From the NCBI GenBank assembly GCA_027483885.1, contig JAIXTO010000089.1:1-64000 (forward strand): a stretch of 64,000 nucleotides of DNA. The letters are read 5' to 3'. Position 1 is the stretch's first letter, and each line of letters begins with the position of its first letter. Made by a program: the position numbers and the translations under genes. Positions 8,893-18,156 of this stretch are shown in pieces. The notes beneath the pieces were generated by a model. It searched no databases, had not been told where the DNA came from, and saw only the letters and a list, made by a program, of their open reading frames with translations. This DNA is from Rhizobiaceae bacterium. Lineage in GTDB: Bacteria > Pseudomonadota > Alphaproteobacteria > Rhizobiales > Rhizobiaceae.

Positions 8893-9975
8893 ATGAACGA
8901 TCTGATGTCTATTCCCTGTGTGCTGATGCGAGGCGGAACATCAAAGGGCCCGTTCTTTCTGGCGTCCGACCTGCCGGTCGATCCTCGAGAGCGCGACCAG
9001 ATCCTGCTGTCCGTCATGGGGTCAGGGCATCCGCTTCAGATCGATGGCATCGGCGGTGGCAATCCGGTCACGAGCAAGGTTGCGATCATCGGCCCCTCTA
9101 CGATTGCAGGCGCCGATATCGACTATCTCTTCGCGCAGGTGCGCATCGATCAGCAGCTGGTCGATACGGCGCCCAATTGCGGAAACATGCTGGCAGCCGT
9201 CGGCCCCTTTGCCATCGAAGCCGGGCTGATACAGGCGCAAGGGCCAACGACGCTGGTGCGCATCAACAACGTCAATACAGGCAAGCTGATCGAGGCCGAG
9301 GTCCCGACGCCCGATGGCAAGGTTTCCTATCTCGGAGATGCCAGCATTGACGGCGTGCCGGGCAAGGCCGCACCGATTGCGCTGACTTTCATGGATGCGG
9401 CAGGCGCCCGGACGGGCAAGCTCTTTCCCACAGGCCAGTCCTGCGAGCTGATCGACGGCATTGCCGTGACCTGCATCGACTGCGCCATGCCGATGGTTCT
9501 GATTGAGGCCGAGGCGCTCGGGGTGAGCGGATACGAGACCGCAACGGACCTCAACGCCAACAAGGCCCTGCTTGCACGGCTGGAAAGCCTGCGGCTGGAG
9601 GCAGGCCGGCGCATGGGCATGGGCGACGTCACCAACCAGGTTACGCCGAAGCCGGTGCTGATCAGCAAGGCCCGCAAGGGCGGCGCTCTCAATGTGCGGT
9701 ATTTCATGCCGCATGAATGCCACCCTTCCCTTGCGACAACCGGTGCAGTTGGAATTGCGACAGCCTGCATCACGGCCGATACTGTGGCATCCAGGCTTAT
9801 CGGGCTTCGGACGCCGCCGATCGTTTTATCTATCGAACATCCCAGCGGCCATCTCGACGTCAAGCTGCAGGAGCGCGACGAAAAGGTGATTGCCGGAATT
9901 CTGCGCACCGCGCGCCGTCTCTTCGAGGGACATGTCTTTGCAAAGCCGGCCAGCCAGTTCGTGTGCGCGGCTTGA
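8893..9975 (+). CDS. PrpF-family isomerase/4-oxalomesaconate tautomerase-like protein
   Basis: IPCVLMRGGTSKGPFF...GSGHPLQIDGIGGGNPVTSKVAIIGPS and APNCGNMLAAVGPFAIE motifs. Confidence 0.88.
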   Translation: MNDLMSIPCVLMRGGTSKGPFFLASDLPVDPRERDQILLSVMGSGHPLQIDGIGGGNPVTSKVAIIGPSTIAGADIDYLFAQVRIDQQLVDTAPNCGNMLAAVGPFAIEAGLIQAQGPTTLVRINNVNTGKLIEAEVPTPDGKVSYLGDASIDGVPGKAAPIALTFMDAAGARTGKLFPTGQSCELIDGIAVTCIDCAMPMVLIEAEALGVSGYETATDLNANKALLARLESLRLEAGRRMGMGDVTNQVTPKPVLISKARKGGALNVRYFMPHECHPSLATTGAVGIATACITADTVASRLIGLRTPPIVLSIEHPSGHLDVKLQERDEKVIAGILRTARRLFEGHVFAKPASQFVCAA

Positions 9976-10020
9976 AATCACGTGGTCGCCGGGAGGGCAC
10001 CACTTAACGGAGGAAAAACA

Positions 10021-11022
10021 ATGCGTAAATTCATGCTCGCTTTGGCGGCAACTGTTGCTTTCGCCGGAGCAGCGATGGCTGAGCCGGTTCGTATCAGCGT
10101 CGGATCCTACAACCTCAACAACCTGCCATTCCCGGTTGCCCAGGGGCTCGGCCTCTATGAGAAGGAAGGCCTTGACGTCACAGTCGAGAATTTTGCCTCC
10201 GGCGGATCGAAAACCCTTCAGGCGCTGGTCGCTGGCTCGACCGACATTGCCGTTGGCTTCTACGATCACACGATCCAGATGCAGTCGCAGAACAAGGCGG
10301 TCGTCGGTTTTGTCATGATGGCGCGCAATTCAGGCCTCGTTCTGGCCGGTGGCAACAAGTCGACCTTCGATCCCGCCAAGCCCGAGACGATCAAGGGCGC
10401 AAAGATCGGCATCACGGCGCCGGGCTCCTCGTCGGACTTCTTCGTTCGTTATTACCTGCAGCGTCACAAGCTCGCGGCAGACGATATCGCGCTGATCGGC
10501 GTTGGCTCGGGCTCGGCAGCCGTTGCGGCCCTGGAACAGGGCAAGATCGATCTTCTCGTCAACTATGACCCGGCGGCCACCTTCATCGAGGCCAAGGGCG
10601 TCGGCAAGATCCTCATCGATGCGCGCAGCGACGAAGGCGCCAAGGAAATCTATGGCGGCATCTACCCGACCTCGGTCCTCTACGCCACGCAGTCCTACAT
10701 CGACGGCAATCCCGAGACCATTCAGAAAGTCACCAACGCCACCGTCAAGGCGCTGAAGTGGATGAACTCCCATTCCGCCGAAGAGATCGTCGAGACGCTG
10801 CCCAAGGAGTTCATCTCCGGCGACCGCGAGACCTATGTGAAGGCGGTACAGAACGCCAAGGCGATCTTCTCCACCGATGGCAAGTTCAACCAGGAAGATA
10901 TCAAGACGCCGCTCGCCGTCCTCAAAAGCTTCAACGAGAAGGTTGCGGCAACGGAGATCGATCTTTCCAAGACATACACCAACGATTTCGTCGGCAAGGT
11001 GCCGCACGACGTCGCGAACTGA
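10021..11022 (+). CDS. ABC transporter substrate-binding protein (SsuA/NMT1-like)
   Basis: Signal peptide MRKFMLALAATVAFAGAAMA; NMT1-type sequence (GLYEKEGLDVTVENFASGGSKTLQALVAGSTDIAVG). Confidence 0.9.
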   Translation: MRKFMLALAATVAFAGAAMAEPVRISVGSYNLNNLPFPVAQGLGLYEKEGLDVTVENFASGGSKTLQALVAGSTDIAVGFYDHTIQMQSQNKAVVGFVMMARNSGLVLAGGNKSTFDPAKPETIKGAKIGITAPGSSSDFFVRYYLQRHKLAADDIALIGVGSGSAAVAALEQGKIDLLVNYDPAATFIEAKGVGKILIDARSDEGAKEIYGGIYPTSVLYATQSYIDGNPETIQKVTNATVKALKWMNSHSAEEIVETLPKEFISGDRETYVKAVQNAKAIFSTDGKFNQEDIKTPLAVLKSFNEKVAATEIDLSKTYTNDFVGKVPHDVAN

Positions 11023-11034
11023 CAGGAGGAGGCA

Positions 11035-11865
11035 ATGTCATTGGCCGTAGTCAAACCCGCGCCGGAAGCTGAGGCAACCGCACGCAACAAGGCCATGGTG
11101 TCGATCGACACCGTGACCATGTCGTTCGGTGCGTTCGTTGCCGTGGAGAATGTCAATCTGACTGTTGCGGATGGCGAGTTCCTCGCCATCGTCGGGCCGA
11201 CGGGCTGTGGCAAGAGCACGATCCTGAACGCCATCGCCGGATTGTTGAAACCCTCGCACGGCACCGTGTCGATTGACGGAAAAGCGGTCAATGGCGTTCA
11301 CAACGACATCGGCTACCTGTTCCAGCAGGATGCGCTCCTGCCGTGGAAAACCGCGTTGGAAAATGTCGAGCTTGGCCCGATGTTCAAGGGTGTCGGCGCC
11401 GCCGAGCGTCGAGAAAGCGCGCTGAACTGGCTTGCGAAGGTCGGCCTGAAAGGCTTTGAGCATCGTTATCCGCATCAGCTGTCCGGCGGCCAACGCAAGC
11501 GCGTGCAGATGGCGCAGGCGCTGATCACCGGCCCGAAGGTGATCCTGATGGATGAACCCTTCTCGGCACTCGACATCCACACCCGCCACCTGATGCAGAA
11601 CGAACTTCTGCGCCTGTGGCAGGAAGAACGCCGGGCCGTCGTGATGATCACGCACGATCTTGAGGAAGCAATCGCACTTGGCGACCGCGTCGTGGTGCTC
11701 GCCGCCGGCCCGCGCAGCCGCGTGATCGACAGTTTTCCCGTCGATCTCGCCCGCCCGCGCGATGTGGCCGAAATCAAGCTCGATCCGCACTTCATGGATC
11801 TGTACCGCAACATCTGGGCGTCGCTGCGCGGCGAAGTGGAGAAAAGCTATGAACGCCATGACTGA
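11035..11865 (+). CDS. ABC transporter ATP-binding protein (SsuB/TauB-like)
   Basis: Walker A GPTGCGKST, LSGGQRKR, VILMDEPFSALD. Confidence 0.94.
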   Translation: MSLAVVKPAPEAEATARNKAMVSIDTVTMSFGAFVAVENVNLTVADGEFLAIVGPTGCGKSTILNAIAGLLKPSHGTVSIDGKAVNGVHNDIGYLFQQDALLPWKTALENVELGPMFKGVGAAERRESALNWLAKVGLKGFEHRYPHQLSGGQRKRVQMAQALITGPKVILMDEPFSALDIHTRHLMQNELLRLWQEERRAVVMITHDLEEAIALGDRVVVLAAGPRSRVIDSFPVDLARPRDVAEIKLDPHFMDLYRNIWASLRGEVEKSYERHD

Positions 11866-12622
11866 ACGCCTGATCCAGTTGTGTCTGCTGGTCGTCATCC
11901 TGGGTGGCTGGCAGCTGGGCACATCGCTCGGTGTCATCGACGTCTTCTTCTTCCCCGCACCTGTCGATATCTTCAACCAGGTGATCCGGTGGGTGACGGA
12001 TACCGGCTTTTATCGCCATGTGACGATTACGCTGACGGAAACGGTTCTCGGCTACCTCATCGGCACGGGCCTTGGCGTCGCTGCCGGCGTCTGGCTCGGC
12101 CTCAGCCGTAGCGCCTCGCGCATTCTCGATCCCTTCATCAAGGGGCTGAATGCCATTCCGCGCGTGGTACTGGCGCCGATCTTCGTTCTCTGGCTCGGCC
12201 TTGGCCTCTGGTCGAAGGTGGCGCTTGCGGTGACGCTGGTGTTCTTCGTTACCTTCTTCAATGCCATGCAGGGTGTGCGGGAAGTCAATCCGGTGGTTCT
12301 GGCGAATGCCCGCATTCTCGGGGCAAAGCGTTCCGATCTCCTGCGGCACGTCTATTTCCCGGCAGCGGCAAGCTGGATCCTCTCCTCCCTTCGCACATCG
12401 GTCGGATTTGCTGTCGTGGGCGCCATCATCGGGGAATATCTCGGCTCGTCAGCCGGCCTCGGTTACCTGATCGCCCAGGCGGAAGGCAATTTCGATGCGG
12501 TTGGCGTTTTTGCCGGTATCCTCATCCTGGCGATTTTCGTCCTGATCATCGACAGCATTCTCGACGTGGTCGAAAAGCGCCTGATCAAATGGCGCCCAAG
12601 CGCCAGCGAAAGGCCCGCCTGA
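11849..12622 (+). CDS. ABC transporter permease (SsuC-like)
   Basis: Binding-protein-dependent permease with GLNAIPRVVLAPIFVLWLGLGLWSKV; start re-assigned to MNAMTERLIQ. Confidence 0.92.
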   Translation: MNAMTERLIQLCLLVVILGGWQLGTSLGVIDVFFFPAPVDIFNQVIRWVTDTGFYRHVTITLTETVLGYLIGTGLGVAAGVWLGLSRSASRILDPFIKGLNAIPRVVLAPIFVLWLGLGLWSKVALAVTLVFFVTFFNAMQGVREVNPVVLANARILGAKRSDLLRHVYFPAAASWILSSLRTSVGFAVVGAIIGEYLGSSAGLGYLIAQAEGNFDAVGVFAGILILAIFVLIIDSILDVVEKRLIKWRPSASERPA

Positions 12623-12655
12623 CCGCGCGGCCTTGCCAAAAGCCCCTCTTCGACC

Positions 12656-12693
12656 ACGAGCCCGGTGCCTATCGCATCGGGCTCGTCCTTTTT
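12656..12693 (+). terminator. Rho-independent terminator after the SsuABC-like operon
   Basis: ACGAGCCCG (12656-12664) / CGGGCTCGT (12678-12686) followed by CCTTTTTG. Confidence 0.75.
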
Positions 12694-12831
12694 GCGCACA
12701 TGGTTTCCGGCACATCCAGACGGCTGTAATCTGCTGTCCATCATCTGTTCATGAAAACGACAAGCGGCTTTCAGACTGGATCCCGATCTTATTGTTGTCG
12801 CTCGAAAGAGCCTTAAAACAGGAGATAAGAT

Positions 12832-13398
12832 ATGGGCTGGATAGCCAAGGCAACTGCCATCACGGGAACCGTTCTGCTTTTGACCACCGGTGCCGCCAGT
12901 GCCGTCGAGGTCCACAACGGCGCGATCAGCGAGGCAGAAGTCCTGCAGGCCCAGAAAGCCTGGGGCGAGGCGCTGGTTGCCATCTCGCGCGAGCATGCGG
13001 AAAAGGGCGCAAAGCCTGCCCGTGATCTCGCCGCCAAGGTCATCGATTCCGCTTACGGTTACCAGCTGGGTCCGGTTCTCTTCAAGCCGACGCTGACGCA
13101 GGAACCGCAGACCTTCCGCACCAATCGTGAGGGCGCGCTTGCCTATTTCGTTGGCCAGGATCCGAAATATCCTGAAGACACCGGTTTTGCCCTCAAGGGC
13201 TGGCAGAGCGTCAAGGTCGAGAATGCCGCCATCCTGATCAATGGCGAATATGGCACCACGCTCGGCAAGGTGTCCTTCACCAACAAGGCCGGCGAGGTGA
13301 CGACGGTCGACAAGTCCTGGACCTTCAAGAAGGATGAACAAGGCACCATCCGCATCATCCAGCATCACTCTTCGCTGCCCTATGTGGCCAAGCCGTGA
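12832..13398 (+). CDS. Secreted NTF2/SnoaL-like protein of unknown function
   Basis: Signal peptide (MGWIAKATAITGTVLLLTTGAASA) and compact alpha+beta sequence; family call is tentative. Confidence 0.55.
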   Translation: MGWIAKATAITGTVLLLTTGAASAVEVHNGAISEAEVLQAQKAWGEALVAISREHAEKGAKPARDLAAKVIDSAYGYQLGPVLFKPTLTQEPQTFRTNREGALAYFVGQDPKYPEDTGFALKGWQSVKVENAAILINGEYGTTLGKVSFTNKAGEVTTVDKSWTFKKDEQGTIRIIQHHSSLPYVAKP

Positions 13399-13407
13399 TG
13401 GGCAGGC

Positions 13408-13427
13408 CGGTGCGGTGCACCGTTTTC
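13408..13427 (+). terminator. Short hairpin/terminator candidate
   Basis: CGGTGC-GGT-GCACCG followed by TTTTCTC, between convergent genes. Confidence 0.4.
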
Positions 13428-13428
13428 T

Positions 13429-14145
13429 CTACACGGACGGTCCCCGTTCCAGCCGGTAGCCGATCCCCCGGACCGTGGTGATGCATGAACGATCCTCCGG
13501 CGCGCCGTCGATCTTGGCGCGCAGGCGGCGCACATAGACATCGACGACATTCGTCAGGGGGTCTTCGCCGGCCCCCCAGATATTGGAGAGAATCCGCTCC
13601 CGGCTCAGAACGCGCCCGGGGGCGGACATGAACAGTTCCAGAAGCGCCAGTTCCTTTGCCGTCAAGGCGATCTCGCGGCCGGAAACGGTCACCTGCATGG
13701 ACGCCCGATCCAGTTCCAGCGCGCCGACGCGCAGCGATCTGTCACCCGCCGGCTGCAGGTCTGGCGCGCGGCGCATGAGCGCCTCGATGCGCGCCAGCAA
13801 TTCCTCGAAGGAAAACGGCTTGACCAGGTAATCGTCGGCGCCCATGCGCAGCCCGGAAATGCGGTCCTCCACGGAACCAAGCGCCGTCAGCATCAGGATC
13901 GGCGCGGAAATGCCGCTTGCCCGAAGGGTCTGGCAGACATCGGCACCGTTGATGAACGGCAGCATGAGATCAAGCAGGATGGCGCCGTTTTGACCGGTTT
14001 CGCGCCAGTCCCGCCACAGGTCATGCGCCGCTTTTATTCCGGAAGGACCATCGCGGGCGACGGTGACGCCATACCCTTCCGCCCTCAGCCCGCGCTCCAG
14101 AAAATCTGCAACCCGCGGATCGTCTTCGATAATCAGGACATTCAC
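13429..14145 (-). CDS. OmpR-family DNA-binding response regulator
   Basis: Receiver (MNVLIIEDDPRVADFLERGL, LLDLMLPFINGADV, KPFSFEELLARI) plus winged helix (NVVDVYVRRLRAKI). Confidence 0.94.
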   Translation of the reverse strand: MNVLIIEDDPRVADFLERGLRAEGYGVTVARDGPSGIKAAHDLWRDWRETGQNGAILLDLMLPFINGADVCQTLRASGISAPILMLTALGSVEDRISGLRMGADDYLVKPFSFEELLARIEALMRRAPDLQPAGDRSLRVGALELDRASMQVTVSGREIALTAKELALLELFMSAPGRVLSRERILSNIWGAGEDPLTNVVDVYVRRLRAKIDGAPEDRSCITTVRGIGYRLERGPSV

Positions 14146-15776
14146 GTCGTTGTCTCCGTCGTCTGTGGCGGCAAGATCTGGTGGTCCGTCAACAACGGCA
14201 GGCTGAGCCGAGCTGTCGTACCCTTGGCGCCGCCCTCACTCTCCAGTGTGACCCAGCCGCCATGAGCGTTGACCAGTTGGCTTGCGATGGCCAATCCCAG
14301 TCCCGTGCCATCCGGGCGGTGCAGCCGTGCATTGGCGCCCCGGAAGGCGCGTTCGAACACATGCGGCAGCGCGTCTGCCTCGATGCCGATTCCCCAGTCG
14401 CGGATCGTCAGCTGCCAACGAACGCCATCAACGCCCGAGGTGATCTCCACCCGGCTGCCCTCGGGGGAATAACGGATGGCATTGTCGAGCAGGAGAGCGA
14501 TCACCTGGCGCAGGCGCATCGGGTCCCCGGCCACTATCGCTTCCACGTCCTCGATCTCTGTCGAAATCGAAATGCTGCGCTGGTTGGCCATGGCGGCTGC
14601 ACTGAGCAGCGCCTCCTCCAGCGGGCCTGCGATATCGATCGGCTCCTTTGCAAGCGTCAATACCTCGTTTTCCCCGCGTGACATCATGAGAAGGTCGTCG
14701 ATCAGGCTGCCCATCTGGCTTGCCGCCTGGCCGATGCGGGTGAGCGACGCGCGATAATCCTGCAGATCCTTATCGCCGCGCAGCGCGATCTCCGCCTCGC
14801 CGCGGATGGCTGTCGTGGGCGTGCGCAGTTCGTGGCTGATATCGGCCAGCAGGCTCAGCCGGCGCCCCTCCGATGCGCGCAGGCGCGACAAGGCAACCTC
14901 CAGCGCCGATGTCCTCTCCTGCACCTGTTGTTCCAGAAGGGTGCGCAGATTTGCCTCTTCCTCGCGCCGCAGCGAAAGTTCCTGGGCCATGCGGTTGATA
15001 CTGGCTGCAAAGCGGCCGAATTCGTCGGCGCGCGAAACGGGAATGCGATGGTCGAGCCGGCCGTGTTCATAGGCCCTTGCGCCCTCCGCCATCTGCTGCA
15101 GCGGACGACGAATGGCGCGCGCAATGGTGAAGGCCAGCGCCATGCCGGTGACGGTGATGAAAAGCGTCATACCCGCGGAGACGCGGTTGAGCTGTCGAAG
15201 CGCCGCATCGGCATCGGCCCGTTTGATGGCCAGCTGCGCCGTTTCCGTCGCAATCCTGCCGTTCAGCACTTCGCGCAGGTCGCGCCCGGCACCCTTATCG
15301 AACACGGTTTCGATGGACGCCCAGGCGCTGCGGGCATCACCCGTGCCGCTTTGCGCATTGATCGCCTCGATGGCCGGTTTCAGCGCCGTGACGCTGCCGG
15401 AAAGAAGGTGCAGCACCTCGTCCAGATCATCCTCGTCATCGGTGGATGCACCGGCGAGATCATCAAGCTCGCGGGATTGACGATTTATCTTCTGGAGGTG
15501 CTCGAGCGTCGAGCCCATCTGCGCGCGCAGCATCTCTCCATCACCCGGCTCATGTTCGGCACCGATCAGGGCGCGCAGCGACCAAGCCCGCAGCCTCTGC
15601 TTGGTGGCGGACAATTCCAGCAGGCCGGACACAAGATCGCCGGCGAACCGTCCACGCACAACCTGCTGCTGCGCTTCCGTGGCGATCTGGCGGTTCAAAA
15701 GCCCCTGCGCGACGATCAGCACGGCAAGCGCTGCAAACGCCGCCACAAGCCGTATCGCAAAATCAAACCGCCTCAT
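14142..15776 (-). CDS. HAMP-domain sensor histidine kinase
   Basis: HAMP, H-box ADISHELRTPTTAIRGE, N and G boxes (DNAIRYSPEGSRV, RPDGTGLGLAI); start codon overlaps the regulator stop. Confidence 0.93.
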   Translation of the reverse strand: MRRFDFAIRLVAAFAALAVLIVAQGLLNRQIATEAQQQVVRGRFAGDLVSGLLELSATKQRLRAWSLRALIGAEHEPGDGEMLRAQMGSTLEHLQKINRQSRELDDLAGASTDDEDDLDEVLHLLSGSVTALKPAIEAINAQSGTGDARSAWASIETVFDKGAGRDLREVLNGRIATETAQLAIKRADADAALRQLNRVSAGMTLFITVTGMALAFTIARAIRRPLQQMAEGARAYEHGRLDHRIPVSRADEFGRFAASINRMAQELSLRREEEANLRTLLEQQVQERTSALEVALSRLRASEGRRLSLLADISHELRTPTTAIRGEAEIALRGDKDLQDYRASLTRIGQAASQMGSLIDDLLMMSRGENEVLTLAKEPIDIAGPLEEALLSAAAMANQRSISISTEIEDVEAIVAGDPMRLRQVIALLLDNAIRYSPEGSRVEITSGVDGVRWQLTIRDWGIGIEADALPHVFERAFRGANARLHRPDGTGLGLAIASQLVNAHGGWVTLESEGGAKGTTARLSLPLLTDHQILPPQTTETTT

Positions 15777-16074
15777 CGCCACCGTCCCGCCTGTTGTCAA
15801 ACCCTGCCTGCCGGGATTTGCCACCGCCCTTATCACGGCCGGACCTTGCCGCAGCAGTAACACCAGCCAGGACCATGCATAGGGGGTAGTTTATGGTATT
15901 TATTCGGTCCCGCCGTCATTTCTGCCATCGAACGGATATAGGGGGGTGCGGTTGAGTATCAGTCCTGTCTGCTATGTAAGCAGGCAGGGGACCGGCGGCA
16001 GGATCTGCCGGACCCGCATCCGCAAGGTCGAACTGACCGTCAACCATGTCCAGGGGCCAATGTCAGGAGCCATG

Positions 16075-16977
16075 TCAGGCGGTCTCAAAGGCCGCCTTCA
16101 GGGTCTGGGCGATCAGGTGCGTCATCGGCCCCGCCATCTTTTCGTTGCCGAAGGTCAGGACCAGAGGCACGAGGCGCGTTCTGTTTGCCACCTCCACCTC
16201 TCGAAGACGCCCGGACGCCAGATCGTCGGCGACCAGATGGCGCGGCAGCCGTGCATGGCAAAGACCGCTGCGCACCGCCTCATGAGCCGCTTCCAGCGTG
16301 TTGACATGGACATGCTCACCCTTGAACGCCGAGCCCGACGCCGCATCGCCCGTATTGGCAACGATGGCAATCGGGTGGCGTGAAAGCAGCGTGTCTGTGA
16401 GCGGCATCCGGTAGGCATGAAGCGGATGATCGGCGCGGGCAACCGCAACCAGTTCGATATTTTGCAGAAAGAAGGCATATTGGGACCGGTTGTCCCAGAA
16501 GGTGACCGCCAGATCATAGGTCTCCGGCGCGATATCTTCGAGGGACTGACGGACCTGTTCCGTCACGAAGATCTCGGCGGAGGCACCGGTCTGGCGGAAT
16601 GCCGACAGGCCCTTGAAGATGATGGCGCGCGGGGCAATGCTGTCATAGGTCAGCCGCACACGCGCCTCGCGTCCGCTGGCAAACATGCGTCCGCGCTCCT
16701 CCAGCCGTGACATTTCCTCGATCAGCGACGTGGCTTCCGCCAGCAGATGCTCGCCCGCCGGTGTCAGCACTGCACGGCGCCCGTCAAGGCGCAGCAAGTC
16801 CACACCCAACCGCTCCTGCAGCCGGGCAATGGCATAACTGACGGAGGACTGGCTGCGGTTGAGCTGTTGAGCCGCCTTGGCAAAACTGCCGGCCTGCACT
16901 GCCGCGCGCAGAACCGCCCATTGCTCCAGTTCGGTGGAAGGCAATTTGAACATCATCGGATTTTTAGATGAAATCAA
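16075..16977 (-). CDS. LysR family transcriptional regulator
   Basis: HTH LRAAVQAGSFAKAAQQLNRSQSSVSYAIARLQE; divergent from the MBL gene. Confidence 0.92.
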   Translation of the reverse strand: MISSKNPMMFKLPSTELEQWAVLRAAVQAGSFAKAAQQLNRSQSSVSYAIARLQERLGVDLLRLDGRRAVLTPAGEHLLAEATSLIEEMSRLEERGRMFASGREARVRLTYDSIAPRAIIFKGLSAFRQTGASAEIFVTEQVRQSLEDIAPETYDLAVTFWDNRSQYAFFLQNIELVAVARADHPLHAYRMPLTDTLLSRHPIAIVANTGDAASGSAFKGEHVHVNTLEAAHEAVRSGLCHARLPRHLVADDLASGRLREVEVANRTRLVPLVLTFGNEKMAGPMTHLIAQTLKAAFETA

Positions 16978-17069
16978 CTCGAAGTTCGAGCTTTTTGTCT
17001 CAGACCTTCGACCATAAAATCAAAACACCGATGGAAAACAGACATCACCTTGTCGACAAGGATACTGAC

Positions 17070-18077
17070 ATGAAGAAAATCGCACTCTCCCTCATCGCCC
17101 TGCTGGCGCCGCTACCGGCCATGGCTGCAGCCCAGACACCGGAAGCGCTTGCACAACAGGGGATGAAAGCGGGCGATGCCTATCCGGGACTTGCCAATGT
17201 CTGCGATCTATCCAAACCGTTGATGACTGCGGGTCAACGCCCCCCTTCGGCCGAGCGCGCAAATGGCTCACAGCAGCGGCAGCGCCCCGAGCGGCCTGAA
17301 AACGCCTCGACCGCCGAACCGGCAAAGGTCTTCGAGAACCTCTATTTCGTCGGCACACGCAGCGTGACAAGCTGGGTCGTCAAGACCTCCGAGGGCCTGA
17401 TCGTTATCGATGCGCTCAACAACGACCGCGAATCCAAAAGCTATATCGAAGGTGGCCTGCAAAAGCTGGGGCTCGATCCCAAAGACATCAAATACCTGAT
17501 CATCACCCATGCCCATGGCGACCATTACGGTGGCCAGCAATATCTGGTCGACACCTACAAACCCAAGGTCATCATGAGCGAGCAGGATTGGCAGGAGCTT
17601 GAAAAGCCCGACCAGCAGTTTTTCAATCCGCGCTGGGGCAAACCGCCGGTGCGCGATGTCTCCGTCAAGGATGGCGACACGATCACGCTGGGCGACACCA
17701 CGCTCAAGCTTTACGTGACCCCCGGCCATACGCCCGGCACGCTTTCGCTGATCCTGCCGGTGATGGATGGAGCAGAAAAACATGAGGCCGCCCTCTGGGG
17801 CGGCACCGGGCTGAACTTCGGCCCGAATGCGGCACGGCTTGAAGAATATTCGCAGTCGGCCAAGCGCTTCCGTGACCTTGCAGCCAAGGCCAGCGTGGAT
17901 GTCTTCCTGTCGAACCATCCGACACGCGACGGCGCTCTCGATAATATTGCCAGGCTGAAGGAACGTGCAGCCGGTGGCCAGCATCCCTTCGTGACCGGTG
18001 AAAAGGCGCTGGGTGCGCTGGAACTTCTGGAGGATTGTGCGCTGGCGCAGGCTCAGAAGATCAGCGGCACCCCCTGA
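17070..18077 (+). CDS. Secreted metallo-beta-lactamase-fold hydrolase (subclass B3-like)
   Basis: Signal peptide MKKIALSLIALLAPLPAMAAA; HAHGDH motif; PGHTPGTLS. Confidence 0.85.
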   Translation: MKKIALSLIALLAPLPAMAAAQTPEALAQQGMKAGDAYPGLANVCDLSKPLMTAGQRPPSAERANGSQQRQRPERPENASTAEPAKVFENLYFVGTRSVTSWVVKTSEGLIVIDALNNDRESKSYIEGGLQKLGLDPKDIKYLIITHAHGDHYGGQQYLVDTYKPKVIMSEQDWQELEKPDQQFFNPRWGKPPVRDVSVKDGDTITLGDTTLKLYVTPGHTPGTLSLILPVMDGAEKHEAALWGGTGLNFGPNAARLEEYSQSAKRFRDLAAKASVDVFLSNHPTRDGALDNIARLKERAAGGQHPFVTGEKALGALELLEDCALAQAQKISGTP

Positions 18078-18083
18078 CAAACG

Positions 18084-18113
18084 TTCAGGCGGCCGCAATG
18101 CTGGCCGCCTGAA
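18084..18113. terminator. Hairpin between convergent MBL and ttuD genes
   Basis: TTCAGGCGGCC / GGCCGCCTGAA, 11-bp perfect stem with 8-nt loop; no clear T-tract. Confidence 0.45.
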
Positions 18114-18156
18114 CCGATCACTGCGTCACGGGATGGCTCAACATTCCGCGTGCCCG

